The notes below the pieces were generated by a model. That model was not told where the DNA came from. It saw only the letters and a list, made by a program, of their open reading frames with translations, and ran no database searches. Below are positions 21,431 to 33,247 of a stretch of 64,000 nt of DNA, in pieces (position 1 is the stretch's first letter; the number at the start of each line of letters is the position of its first letter). This stretch comes from Zygaena filipendulae (taxonomy: Eukaryota; Arthropoda; Insecta; Lepidoptera; Zygaenidae). The DNA lies in the NCBI GenBank assembly GCA_907165275.2, contig OU015654.1, forward strand, positions 327,501 through 391,500, in the 5' to 3' direction. A program made the position numbers and the translations under genes.

Positions 21431-22753
21431 CTTTGGCACAGAAATTTACCTCTACAATTTTTTTTTAAAAACAAACTAGATAAAGAATACTTTATAATTT
21501 GTGTAAAAAAGGATGTACGTATAATATTTCTAGTGCTATAACTTTATATTAATATAAAAATTTTATGATTACCTAAACCTAAAGTTCATAAAATCATCAA
21601 GCCATTCCAAATCTAAGTCCGCGTTGAGGACTCGATTGATTTTCAAATGGATATTGAATATTTAGAGGTAAAGATTTCTTGGCAGAACAAAACAAGCCTA
21701 CCAAAATATATACCTACTTATAGGTAATAGAACATATTGTGCTTATTGCTTGGGCTTAAATTCGCGGAAAAAAATTATATCCTAATATTTGAAAAGCTTT
21801 TAATCTGCGAAAGCAGCAAATTTTCTATTGAAAAAACAATAATTGAAATTTTATAAAAATAAGTCGGTACCTCCCTAACTTCGTATTAATACTGCCGTAG
21901 GTGCCTTATAAAGGTAGGGCAAATAAAAGCAGCTACTTAGAATAAAATTTAGTTGAAACAAAGTTAATTTTGTAAGTACACGGGTAACACCGGGCTGAAC
22001 CTTCTCCCATCCGGTGGTGTTGCCAACGGACGTAGCCTCCCGGCAAGCGCGCGAGATTTCCCGTGGGATCACTCTGCGTCATAAAACTGTACCGTCGGAG
22101 GCGTAAGTGTTTTACGCATTTACAGTATTAATATCTATTGTTTGATAAAAGAGCTCAAATCTTTGCTAGATAGAGCCTAAAGCTCGTGTTTAAAAAAAAT
22201 ATTGTCTGTTAAAAGATTTCATTTGTCTATTTTTTTCTTTTAACATTCGTTTACTTTATTATTATATAAGATCTCGGAATAAAACATATTGGACATAATA
22301 TTTTAATTTGGAAAAAATAATACAGTTCCCGAGAAAATTACGAAAGTTTCATTTCATTCATTTAATTTAATTTCAAATTAACGAGAATGAAACATTCTAG
22401 AACACCTTCACTACATATTATAAGACAAGTCCCCCACCACGTCTGTATAACTGTATGTTTGCGATAAACTTTAATTTTTTACTGAAAGTATTTTCACCAT
22501 TAGATAGAGTGATTCGAGAGGAAAGTTTATATGTGTGTAGGTTTAGTTTATCCTTGAATTCCCACGGAGTGACATCGCGGGCACTTGTTTTGCTTACACT
22601 ACGCGAAAAGCCACTTTGTTTTGACAACAATTATTCCGCGGCACAAACAGTACGACATACTCTGTTAAACATAACATCGTCTCTACCGTTACTGACTTGA
22701 GTCCTTTTCACAAGTGTCGCTCATATGAATCATCTAGCTTCACTTATATTATA
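21431..22753. other. Intronic DNA, no gene seen
   Basis: AT-rich, with a GC patch at 21985-22060. Frames of 65-81 codons lie on both strands over the same ground and show no family features. Confidence 0.45.
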
Positions 22754-22976
22754 CTAGTTGTGCCCCGCGGTTTCACCCGCTTTAATTTCAGAGTTCCCGT
22801 GGGAATTCCAGGATAAAAAGTACCCTATGTGTTAATCTGATGTACAAGCTAAATTATTCTAAAGTTTCATTTAAATTCACCCAGTAGTTTTTGCGTAAAA
22901 GAGTAACAAACATCCATCCATCCATCCATCAATTCATTCATTCTTAGAAAATTTCGCGTTTATAATATTAGTATGA
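22754..22976 (-). mobile_element. Helitron-like repeat with (ATCC)n
   Basis: CTAGTTGTGCCCCGCGG through TCCCGTGGGAATTCCAGGAT to TTTATAATATTAGTATGA. It contains a short (CATC)n microsatellite at about 22912-22930. Near complete. Confidence 0.65.
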
Positions 22977-23184
22977 TTAAAATCTAGTAGTCAGTAGAGT
23001 CGCTGAACGGTTCAATTTTGATGAATTTTATACGCAACTTAATTTATTTGCTTTGCTAATAAACTTAAAAAAAAATACATGTGTCGGCGAGAGGGTAGTT
23101 TCGTTATCAATAACGTTTCCCGCCGACTAATAGCGGTTGTAGTACGTTCGTTCTCCCGCTCCACTCCATTGCCCGACTCGTCTT

Positions 23185-23567
23185 TGTTAGAACTTGATAT
23201 AAAATGCGGGTATGCGTAAGCCACGGTTCATTGTTACTTTGTGTTCGGTTCAGTGCAATTATAGTGTCGTATCAATCTAATAGTGATTACGTGTGCTGTG
23301 TCATCTAGTTGTTTCCAGAGGTTTGCTTAAGTCGGGAGCACGGGCAGTGGAGGTGAGCGTTCATGCATTGTAAAGGGGCCCCATTAAACCTACACCTGGG
23401 TCGCAAGTCCCAGGCACTGCTCCGTGTTCCCTACGGATATCTGGTATGCTGTATTATTTATAACTATGTTGGTGCAATTGCTTATTATAGTTCCATGTTC
23501 CTATCTCTATTTCCTACACATGCAATCGAACAAAGAACCTCCTCCTTTTTGGAAGTCGGTTAAAAAT
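23185..23567 (+). mobile_element. Promoter-like stretch ending in a non-LTR tail
   Basis: TATAAAATGC at about 23195, TTCGGTTCAGTGC (initiator-like TCAGT) near 23250 and a consensus donor-like GGAG|GTGAGCG near 23352 lie upstream of CTCCTCCTTTTTGGAAGTCGGTT at 23539-23562, the same tail as at 9000. It may be a short composite retroelement, or a host promoter with an inserted tail. The class is not certain. Confidence 0.35.
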
Positions 23568-23927
23568 GATATTATATCTCACAAAAATAATTAAGGCAAA
23601 ATTAAAGGCCCAAGTTGCAAAAAAATAAATTGATCTATAAAGGAAATTAATAATTATGGCCAGTCTTCCCAACCTTTCAACTGCTTGTGTTTACGTTCTT
23701 TTTTTTAATTCTTTCCGTGTTTTTTCTTTTTGTTAGTCTTACTTAATAACAATAGATTGCGTCAATGTTTTTCCTTGTCCGAAACGTATCGAGTTTGTCG
23801 GTTATACTCACAACACTGAGCAAATAATCACTACGTTTTAAGAGTAGGCACTTCCATACTGATCGCTCGCTTCGTACTATAACTATTCGATGCCTTTTCT
23901 ATAAGTATGTTCTGTGGTTGTACTCAC

Positions 23928-24034
23928 TTTATATGTGCCTAGATGTTGGACGACGCAGGGCAGACTGGCGTCCCGGCCCAGCGCGACGGTCACGTTGGGG
24001 ATCGGCTCGGCGAAGCGAGGCTCCTCCGTCAGTA
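23928..24034 (-). CDS. DIP: DIP/lachesin-family exon: first half of the first Ig domain
   Basis: On the minus strand, acceptor TTGTCCGCAG precedes and donor GTGAGTAC follows. The 107 bp enter in phase 1 and leave in phase 0, which fits the start of the exon at 9910. The 35 codons read LTEEPRFAEPIPNVTVALGR and end LGTYK. They contain an N-glycosylation site (NVT) and the B-strand Cys of the Ig disulfide (LPC); the partner Cys is in the next exon. Joined, the two exons give one whole Ig domain typical of the amino end of DIP proteins. An upstream exon with a signal peptide is expected at higher coordinates. Higher GC than its surroundings and preserved splice sites argue that the gene is functional. 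Confidence 0.87.
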
Positions 24035-24538
24035 CTGCGGACAACCAATAACCCGGATAAAAACTTGTAACGAGGCGGCTCTATGCCACTCGTTATGACA
24101 ATATTATCCTCCCATATTCTTACTGACTGTTTATTTTTTGTTCTTTTTTCATCTATTTCGGCATTCCTTATTTCAAATTCCAAAAATGTTTTTTTTTTGT
24201 TTATAATCTTATTCCAATTTAGTACCCCGAACAAAATCTCAACAAAATTGTCACTTATACTAGGTGATTTCTTCGCCTATTTCCTGATTTCCTAGAAAGC
24301 TGAATTTTTCCTATCTAAACTAGTATTAGTACACAAACAACAAAAAAGTTAATAAAACTTTTCAACTTGATCCCCCAACCACTAAAACTGGGGGATGGAA
24401 TTGTATGTGACTTCTAAAATTTTGACGCTAGAGATCTGAAAATTGATACAGGAGGGACTTCTTGTTATTATAAATAATAAAAAAAAATGTAAAAAAGAAA
24501 AAAAAAATCGTCACAAGCAACTTACAAATAAAAGTGAA
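24035..24538. other. Intronic DNA upstream of the Ig exon
   Basis: AT-rich, with a short inverted pair (ATCCCCCA...TGGGGGAT at 24370-24396). I see no exon; the frame that runs through the Ig exon to 24234 is not coding beyond the acceptor. Confidence 0.45.
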
Positions 24539-24826
24539 ATCCCACCAAAAAAATTTCATATAAAATGTTGTCTTTGCAACATAAATATAAATAAATGACA
24601 AACTGTAAAAGGCACTGTCAAAAAGTTATCAGATTTCATGTAGAGCCAAGCTTCTAACTCTACATGCCCTAAATTTACATTGCCCAACTTCACAAACTCT
24701 TCACCTTAGTCAAAATATGTAGCTTGGCCGCAATTTAGGCCTAGTAGAGTTAGGGCGTGTATAGACAGTGCGAGTGATATGGTCACGTCTTGGCAAAATT
24801 TTACATGAAATTGTTTTTGGTGGGAT
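24539..24826. mobile_element. TIR MITE with ATCCCACCAAAAA ends
   Basis: ATCCCACCAAAAAAATTTCA at the left is mirrored by ...TGAAATTGTTTTTGGTGGGA at the right. An inner inverted pair CTAACTCTAC/GTAGAGTTAG lies at 24654-24663 and 24744-24753. The 288 bp have no coding capacity. Confidence 0.75.
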
Positions 24827-25939
24827 AAGTTTATTCGATGCTAAGTGGAATGCCCTTTTTAATACCTATTAAATACAGACTAAACTACTACAATAGACGA
24901 CTACGTCGATAAAACAACAAAGACATTGTAAAGAACAATCATTGCAGTAATAAAAACATTCCCAGACTATCGTTATATTATCATACAAAATACCACTGGG
25001 TACAGTTAAATTAATTTAATTTCTTCTTCAAAGAACTTCAATATATACAAATTATACAAGTACATATGTATACAAGCTGTATACCGCCACTTCATCCACG
25101 ATAATTTCAGGATTTCTTTGGACGAAAAAGCTTTCATCAGCACTTTTTTTTCTGAACGTCAAGTTTAAAAAGAGATGTAGATCTAACTTCGACAAGTAGA
25201 CCTCTTTCACACTTGCACAATTTATATAATTAATCAATCAAAAAAGCCATGACGTAAAAATTGAATAAACACACACATTATGCTATTGAGAAAAATAAGG
25301 ATTTAAACAGCTTGAAACTGGCCATTTTATATCAAATAAATACACTGTTTTCTCTGAATTGCCGTAAAAGAACAACGCCCTGCCAATAAACAATGGAGAT
25401 AACTTAAAGAAAAAAAAAACAACTGCTCAAACTTTGGTTGTTCTTTAAAAAAAAAAAATCCCATCACAAAGGAGACGTGGATTGATATTTTTAATCAGCC
25501 GCAAAGTTGTGAAGTCGCGAACATTAGGGCGCGCGCCCGCTCTAATGACTGACGGAACATTGTATATTAACGAACTTTGGACGAAATTTCGGCTCCAACT
25601 CGGTGATAATGCCGGGGCCCGCTTTGTGAGCACCCCACGGTTAATGAGGCTGATTTTCTGCTGAGTTGGATCCGTTATACACACCTAAAGTCAGCGCTGG
25701 GATCACGGTTGAAATGTGACCAGATATGGAAGACATTTAAAAGTGCCGAACAGTACAGACTTTTATTTACCGATACTTGGATCGCATACTATCAAAAGAC
25801 TCTAATTAAATTGGACTGTCAGCCGCTATTTCCTCCAGCGGCTTTATATACCTACCTGAATAGCCTTTTTTACAACATTTGTTTTTAGTTCGTCTTGTAG
25901 ATTCATAAGATATAATAGACACGAAGGTATTTCTTCTTT
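24827..25939. other. Non-coding DNA
   Basis: AT-rich to 25480, then a GC-richer patch 25500-25660 with frames on both strands (60 and 79 codons) that show no protein family. No repeat recognised. Confidence 0.4.
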
Positions 25940-26175
25940 TTATACGTAAGCAAAAGATAACGGACATACGCTGAGTCGGAATGTCGCGTGACGTCACAAG
26001 CAGGTAAGTACAGGTTTTTACCTGCAGTTAGGACGTTACGAGCCCCTAATCTTAAACTTTAATGCGCTTTACCCAAGTATATTTTCATTAATTTAAAAAC
26101 AGCAAAAAATACGTGTCTGTTATTTTGTCATTATCGAACTGACGGATTAAATAGAATTCAGAAAAAAAAATAGTC
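25940..26175. mobile_element. Diverged relative of the CRE-palindrome foldback MITE
   Basis: In reverse orientation it keeps CGCGTGACGTCAC near 25987, TTAAACTTTAATGCGCTTTA, AAAAAATACGTGTCTG and GAACTGACGGATTAA. The middle differs from the three full copies (17978, 34476, 50951). Confidence 0.55.
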
Positions 26176-26519
26176 TAACAGCCACTTCACTTTAGAATTG
26201 CTGAAAATCATGAAATACCTAAGTGTTTATTTAAAAAAAAAAGAGCTCAAATAAAGATTTCCGTGACCCAACAAAACTAACGGTATTTCCATAAGAACTT
26301 TCGATCCTTTTTTACCCTTCTGTAGGGTCTGAACTTGCCTATATTATACGTATAAAAAGCGGCATTCTGCAGAATTTCAAGTTTCTACACACAGGAGTTT
26401 GGTTTCAGAGTTGTTGAATCAGTTAGTGGGGATCGATTGTTTAGTATGGATTAGGCAAACAAATCAGCCGGCTTACTCTTGACGCAATCGAGTAAGTCTT
26501 GACGTAATCGTGTTAGGAT

Positions 26520-26810
26520 CAAATCGAACTCGAATCGAAATGAGATCGAAATGGAATCAAATTTTGCTACTTTTGAAGCTCTGGGATCGTGTCTCTATCG
26601 AATTTATCTGTCAAATTTCTCGATTTCAATATAGAAGTCGTGTTATTGACTTGTCGGACGTCATCTTTAGACATTAACACGATTCCAAATACGATTTGAT
26701 TTCAATCTCAAAAGTATGTATTAAAATAACATCGAGGTGAAATCAAATCGAAGTCAAATCAAATCGAAGTCAAATCAAAATCGAAATCAGCCTCAAATCA
26801 TTTTCAAGAG
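26520..26810. repeat. Tandem and inverted ATCGAA-rich repeat
   Basis: AAATCAAATCGAAGTC is repeated head to tail at about 26733-26770, and related TCGAAATGAGATCGAAATGG lies near 26537. CGATTTGATTTCAATCTC near 26693 is an inverted relative, so the block folds on itself. No coding content. Confidence 0.55.
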
Positions 26811-28440
26811 TAAGGCCCCAGGTATCAACAGTTGATTAACAAGGCAAGTTATATAAATGTAGTTAACATACAGATGTGGTCACAAAGTACCTACCTATCG
26901 AAGAAAAGGCTGTGCATGATTGATATTGGTATTGGTATGTTTTTTTGGAAAAAAAAATGTAATATTTTTAAAATAACAAAGAAAATAATTATGCTTCAAA
27001 ATTAAACTAAAGTAAAACATACAAAAGTTCATAAATGATTGAACTAAAATTAAAAATATAATTTCTAGATAGGTATACCGTATTTCACTACATCTTATAT
27101 AACTACCTTGTTCGATATTAAATTAAGGTACCAATTAAAGAAACATAATAAAAGACGCTTAGTTCCAAAGAAATGTTTACCAAAATATCTTTACAAATCC
27201 ATTCGAAAACATCTTGATTTTCTTTTCCTCGAAATTTATTTTGTTGCCTATAAAAAAAAATAAGGTAAGCATATAGCGAGAATGTTGTATCGCCCGTGGT
27301 ATGGCTCATTAATATTCCGCTTTGTTATTTTGTCAAAATACTTCCTCCGCCGAGACGCTTACAAGTGAAATATGATGCGCCATCCCCCTTGGATGTGCTT
27401 CGGAGATACTAAGTGCTTGAATAATTAGGAATTTTAAGCAATTTTAAGAGTAAATGAGTACTGTACAGTCAGAATCTAAAATATGTTAACACTTTTGAAA
27501 CATTGTTAAACTTTATGACTACGAGTATATCAATAAGATTCAACTACGTCATAAGTGACTACATATTTATGATCTGACTGTACAGTCGCTAATAGATTAC
27601 AAGTGAAAAAGGTATCGTGAACATTTCTATAAAATTATAGATACAGCGAACCATTTTATTTATAAAAGTTACGATCGTTTTTCGGAAATTCCAAATCGAT
27701 TACAGCCAATCAATTAAGCTTCAAATTACACAGAAACGTGAGCGAAAGTCAATCCAATTAAAAACACAAATCGAATGGCACTTGTTCACACAAAAATACG
27801 TATTTGCTTAAGAAACTCCCAGATAGTATAACTGAAAATTTGATCGACAACAAGACCATATTCACACCACAGACATACTACGCATAGAGCGATAGTTTTA
27901 CGAATCGAAGCACAAAAACAAAAAATGAATGTGCGTGAATGACGCGACATGACGTAATGTGTTTCCACCACACTTTCAATTCACCGACGCCGTGTCCCCT
28001 CAATGCTATTCTATAATAGATAGATTTAAAAATCATACGTAAACATTCTATTATAAGAAATTTGTAAAATGATAAAAAAAAAATTGTAACGAACTATATG
28101 CCTTTTAATATAATTCGCTTATTTTCATCTCAAATGCCATAGCACTTCATCACTGCGTAATTATATAGCAATCCTTCGCAAATCAGTTGAAAGTTGAAAC
28201 TTTCAATCAACTTTTGCGAGCTTCAATTGTCGACCCCGTACCTACTGCGTCTTGTTTGTTTCTGATATTGAAAACTCCCCGTCGCCCTCGTCACGAACTT
28301 TGGTCAGAGCAACGGGACATTTTCTTTTTTTAATTATTCAACACGAACTGTTTGTTGTTTCTGCGAAGCCGCACCGGCACATCTGCGTGTCAAAACACCC
28401 TTAATTTAGATTTCGGGCCGACTCGCTGAATGATTTATTC
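26811..28440. other. Non-coding DNA with one small MITE
   Basis: A 127-bp foldback (27460-27586) has 14-bp ends ACTGTACAGTCAGA/TCTGACTGTACAGT. Otherwise no repeat or exon is seen. 28200-28420 is GC-richer with no usable frame. Confidence 0.5.
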
Positions 28441-28448
28441 ATACTCAC

Positions 28449-28473
28449 CGAGGCGGTTGCTGCGCGAACTCAT
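28449..28473 (-). CDS. Candidate first coding exon of the DIP-type gene
   Basis: On the minus strand an ATG at 28473 starts MSSRSNRL and reaches a strong donor (CTCG|GTGAGTAT) after eight codons plus one base. That is phase 1, the phase at which the exon at 24034 begins. A TAA two codons upstream marks the start. Against it: no signal peptide, which DIPs need, and a one-in-three chance of phase agreement. It could instead be a chance site. Confidence 0.22.
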
Positions 28474-28499
28474 TGCTTACTACACTTCACGCTGTTTTA

Positions 28500-29760
28500 C
28501 CTTATTTGCGGCAAAATGAATTAATATTAGGAAATGTTGAGCGCTGTTTAACCGAATAACGGAAAAGTAAAAGTGTTTTCATAATTTTCATTGCTGTATG
28601 TATACGATGTTTAAGTGAAACTTTAGGATGAGATGACTTTTTCTAAGAATAAAAAAAAACAGAAATTTGCTAATCTTCGATTTTGTTAAGTAGAGTCGAC
28701 TGGTCCGAAACTAAGCAGAGATATTTTATGACCTATATTGCTAAGAGCAATCTTTTCATAGGCAACCTACGGTAGAGAGAGAAGAAAAAGAAAGGTAAGA
28801 AGTAAAAAATATACGTATTTGTAGACTAAACATATAATATGTAATAAAATTAGCTGCAAATATTTACGGGGCTGAAAGTATACGTTGTAACAAACAGGAT
28901 AAGTGAAAAAATAATATTATAAGTTCAGTAGTTTTTCAGAATATAAAGAAAATAAATTCAATGAAAAAACATTAAAACTAAATTCACAAGGTACACAAAA
29001 CATGTAGGTCACTAATACGTATATAAATCACGCACCAGGCACAGAGCGAGTGATGCATCAGCTGTTCAGCTCCATCGAGCGACGATCAAGGCCATTGACC
29101 TTAAGATCCGGCGTGCGGCGATGTGTGTGTAAAGTGGTTGAGCGGCGAGCGCCCTCTCAAGTTGTTTTCTTTTCGATTGATTTACTATGTTTGAATTTTT
29201 ATTTTGTTTTTTTTTTATTTTATGAACATGTTTATAACGGTGTATAGTTTCAACCCTGTAAATATCTACAGCAAATTTTACCACATCTTATATATATAAA
29301 AAAAAGTTATTTTGGCATAATGTCTGGATAATAAAGATCTAAGGGTGCAAATATCAACTGAAATTAAACGCATATAGCCTATTGTTCAAACTACGGGTCC
29401 TCCTAGTCAGGGCAACACACTAATTTACCTAGACCACTCAGGACATGACACAAGGAATTTAATTATCAAAGTTGCGTGCGCCCTCCAAAATATTGTCTTC
29501 ATTAAGGCGCGCCCTTTGAACGGAAACTCGTTTCATTTGAAAAGTTCGCCGCCTCCCAGGCAACTTCGTTAGTCCATTAGCAGTGTGTATTCGGTGATGT
29601 TTGTCACTTAAAAACTTAACGATACCGGTTTTGTGTAACAAATCAATCCCCGTTTGATGTATATTTCTTAAGTTTGGTAAAGACGCTTTTGTGCTTTGTA
29701 CTTATTACTAGTTGTGCCATTACTAGGGTGTACTAATTACACATACTATATTATTCAATA
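28500..29760. other. Non-coding DNA
   Basis: AT-rich. The patch at 29040-29165 is GC-richer and open on both strands (65 and 72 codons), without recognisable features. Nothing else supported. Confidence 0.4.
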
Positions 29761-30235
29761 CTAGCTGTGCCCCGCGGTTTCACCCGCGGTGATTTCGGAG
29801 TTCCCGCGGGAATTCCGGGATAAAAAGTACTCCATGTCCTTTTCTGTACCCCTGACAACGTGCATGCCAAATTTCATCCAAATCCGTTCGGCAAATTTTG
29901 CGTGATCGAGTATGCGAGTATAAGCGCTCGAAAGCGCATTTTCATCCGACTTGCTTCAAATTTATCGTCACTGCTCAGCTCCTATGTGTCTTAACGTTAT
30001 GTTATATAGCCTATAACCTGCCCAGGAGTATGGACTGCAATCGTACCAAGTTTAGTCAAAATCCCTTTAATAGTTTTTGACCCATACGTGCACATACAGA
30101 CAGACAGACAGACAGACAAAAATTTACTGATTGCATTTGTGGCATCAGTATCGATCACCATTCATCCTCCAATATTAATTTTGAATATATATTCAATGCA
30201 CAGAATTATTGACCTCTCTACAGTTTTATTATAAG
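29761..30235 (-). mobile_element. Helitron-like repeat, then a second related piece
   Basis: CTAGCTGTGCCCCGCGGTTT through CGCGGGAATTCCGGGATAAA to CAAATCCGTTCGGCAAATTT at about 29898 is a well-kept 3' half. A second unit then follows (CCTATAACCTGCCCAGGAGT, (ACAG)n at 30096-30117, ATTATAAGTATAGATT), which looks like a different Helitron-like subfamily. Confidence 0.55.
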
Positions 30236-30284
30236 TATAGATTACGTTTCTATTTAAAATCCGTCTTGTTTAAGGCAATCGGAT

Positions 30285-30535
30285 ACTAGGAGTACCGAAA
30301 AAGTTGTTAATTAGAAAATTTTCGCAAGGAAATTAAATGAAAAATATAATAAAATTTATAAAACGTGACGTCATAACTACGTGTAAAGTGTACCTACCAA
30401 GACGTGACGTCACGTGACATTTCACTCAACGTATAGCCGTCATTTAAATTGCAAAAAAATAAATGGCAAATATTTTTATTGATCTACAGGGCGGTCTTAA
30501 AACTAAAATTTAGTCAACTAGCCCATTATAGCGCG
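30285..30535. mobile_element. Second diverged CRE-palindrome foldback
   Basis: CGTGACGTCATAACTACG near 30366 and CGTGACGTCACGTGACATTT near 30403, then CTCAACGTATAGCCGTCATT, GATCTACAGGGCGGTC and TTTAGTCAACTAGCCCATTA, follow the order of the full-length family. Confidence 0.55.
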
Positions 30536-32156
30536 TTAAAAGTTTGCACTAGCTTGTACCTTGGCATATTATCGTGATGATTTGCAAGATGTTTATGGCG
30601 AAGCTCTTGCAATGCCCCCGCCTGCTCGTCATGGTCAGATCAGATTTCGTTCATCGTTTATCACCAATCGATCCGTATTGATATCATCTCAGGATGTGTC
30701 AGCGCACTTGCATCACTTGTATTCGGCATCTGTAAGTAAACAAAAGAACGTGTACAACTCTTTTTTTTGCGCTAAGAACTCGAGCGGAATTTACAAGAGG
30801 TTAGAACTGTTTGTGTATTTTTATTACAGTCGGAAGTTAAATTTTTTTGTTTTTCGACTGACTTTATACAAATGATCGCCAAATTGTCCAGACTTTATAA
30901 TCGATGAAAATGCATTTGTCAGTAGGTATAGTAAGTAAAACTTATAAAACACAACAAAAACTTCCTAGATCTTTTAAAAGAAACGTTAAGGTTTGAACTG
31001 GCGCCCAAGTAGCCGCTCACACTTGCTTGATTCTTTCAGAAAAACTATGATAACACGAGCTAAACAGCTGTCATTAAAAAAACCCTCTTTGCCAGAAAAG
31101 TTTCACTCCAAAATCACTCGCACGACAAAAAAAATTAAATTATCCTGATTCAAGTTGCTATAAAATACAATATATTCATCGGTGTTTTTAACAAACACAA
31201 AGGACCCGTGTCAATGGCAATCTATTTCAATATGTCAGATAACATTTATGTCTAACATTGGGAGGGTTACAGTTGGTCATATCGAGGTCGTCTATATGAC
31301 GTCCGTTACGCTTATCAGTGAACAAATATAAGTATAATTAACGGCCGTGTGTCACGCGTAGAATCAATCAAAACCATGGCTGTGCTTATCGGTTAAAATG
31401 TAACAGTAACGGAGTTATTGTCATTTATTACTTTATCGGTAATATCACAATGACGTGTGTGGTAAATGTTGCTTTTAATATATATAGAATGTCATTGGTC
31501 GTTACCAATTTTATGTTACGTTTTGGGTTAATTCAGCATTTATACTTTGTTTTAGATCTGACAAAATTGAATATTATTTTGTCGAATATTATGTTTCACC
31601 CGGGTGAGCTTCGTAACTCCCGCAAGAACTCCTAATTTGCTGTCTATGATTTTTAATGCATTAGATTAGATGATTATTTAAAAAAAAAAAAAATGCTTAT
31701 ATTTTAGACATTATGGTACAGCGCCAGACAACTGATTTATTAGTTATATACAAATACTTTTTTCAGATATACATAAGATAGATAATATACACCCAAAGTC
31801 AGGGTAAATACCTACCTGATATTCGTCTAAATATATACCCCGATGCAGGGCTCGAACCCGCAACACCCGGCACAGCAGGTTTACTTGCCTTGTATAAAAA
31901 AATGCTTAAAAGTAGGTCCCAACAACCGTTTGTAACGACTTCTTGAAAAAAAATATATATATATTTTGATTTTTGATTTTGACTTTACTTTTGACTATAC
32001 ACCACCAACGTCTTCAGACTTCGGGTGACTGAAAGTGTAATTCCCCATACAACGTTGTCTAATATTCCCCTTTCAGTGGAACAAAAAAATAATGTTACTT
32101 TGAAAAGTCAATTTTATCATAGTTGCAAAGGACGATTAAGGTTTATTTTACATTTT
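30536..32156. other. Non-coding DNA
   Basis: A 104-codon plus frame at 30561-30875 starts after a TTTGCAAGATG context, but shows no family motif. An eroded Helitron-like CACCCGGGTGAGCTTCGTAA lies at 31598. No other element recognised. Confidence 0.4.
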
Positions 32157-33046
32157 ATTTTTATGTCATAGGGGGCAAACGGGCAAGTGGTACACCTGAT
32201 GGTAAGTGATTACCGCCGCCCATAGACATCTGCAACACCAGAAGGCATGCAGGTGCGTTGCCGACCTGGAATGGGGATGGGAACTGGCTTTCAAGTGGGG
32301 CTGCCGGAACACACCGTTAGGTGCTTGGCGACAGATTTACAACTTGAAGGTGGCTATGGTTTATTTATTTATTTATTTATTTATTCTTCTTGCACAAAAT
32401 AGTACAAATGGCGAACTTAATGCCTTGCGGCATTCTCTGACAGTTAACCATTGGGTTGACAGAGATATAAAAGGGAAGGGGTGTGCAACCTACGGAAAAA
32501 ACGAAAAATAAATAAAAATAATAGTATTAAAAACTAAAAAAGTTATAAACTAAGACATAAAAAAAGACTAAATATAGAGATAATTGATATATAAATATAT
32601 ATTACACAGCATAAAATACGTACTTAAATATTTAGGTATTATATAAATATACATAAATATATATAAGTAAATATACACACACACACACATATCACACACA
32701 CACACACACTCACACCAAAAAGGAATTACAGAAAAATTTAATAATAGGGATATCTAACTTAATACATAATAGTTGAAAAGGTGGGAGAGTTACAAACGAC
32801 TGCAGGTTTTAAATGGCCACTCCTGGCAAGCCACCAGACTCTAGGAAATAATTTCGCACTCTATATTTGAAAATGAATTTGTTAGGGCATTTGCGCAGCT
32901 CTAAGGGCAAGCTGTTCCAGATGGTTCCAGATGGTTTCCTCACGATGTTTTCCTTCACCGACAGCTCAAGCTTATTGTTAGGATTTGAACCTACACCTTG
33001 CGGCGTTTAATCCGAACGCACTAACCACTGAGCTATCATCGCTGTA
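32157..33046 (-). mobile_element. tRNA-derived SINE interrupted by a non-LTR insertion
   Basis: The minus-strand head (33046 down) has an A box (TAGCTCAGTGGTTAGTGCG) and a B box (GGTTCAAATCC) of an RNA polymerase III promoter. The body continues at 32157-32355 and ends in an A-rich tail. The SINE resumes on each side of the 32363-32930 insertion. A second copy lies at 46372-46727. Confidence 0.75.
32363..32930 (-). mobile_element. 5'-truncated non-LTR retrotransposon inside the SINE
   Basis: Flanked by a 7-bp duplication ATGGTTT (32356-32362 and 32931-32937). Minus strand: it opens with the last codons of a reverse transcriptase frame (TIWNSLPLELRKCPNKFIFK and on to a stop near 32813), then a 3' UTR and a (TAAA)n tail. 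The WNSLP...LR signature is that of Jockey/CR1-type elements. (AC)n runs lie at 32677-32710. Confidence 0.75.
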
Positions 33047-33059
33047 AACATCCCTACTA

Positions 33060-33247
33060 TCCCTACTAATATCATAAATGCAAAAGTAATTCTGTCTGTC
33101 TGTCTGTCTGTCTGTTACGCTTTCACGTCTTAACGGCTCAAGCGACCATCATGAAATTGTGCATACACTTTGTTAGAGGTACAGGGAAGGACATAGGGTA
33201 CTTTTTATCCCGGAATTACCGCGGGAACTCCGAACTTATTGCGGGTT
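33060..33247 (+). mobile_element. Helitron-like repeat, 3' end lost
   Basis: TCCCTACTAATATCATAAATG, (TCTG)n at 33090-33113, CACGTCTTAACGGCTCAAGC and CGCGGGAACTCCGAACTTAT; the usual CTAG end is absent. Confidence 0.6.

Noticed and set aside
22912..22930. CRISPR-like short repeats (also 33090, 30096, 54374)
   Set aside because: Plain microsatellites within Helitron-like copies; no spacers, and the genome is animal.
29066..29284. Candidate exon with RKQLERALAAQPL
   Set aside because: No acceptor/donor pair with a fitting phase and no family match.
32985..33046. tRNA gene
   Set aside because: A and B boxes are present, but no cloverleaf 3' half; the sequence continues as a SINE and is repeated at 46727.
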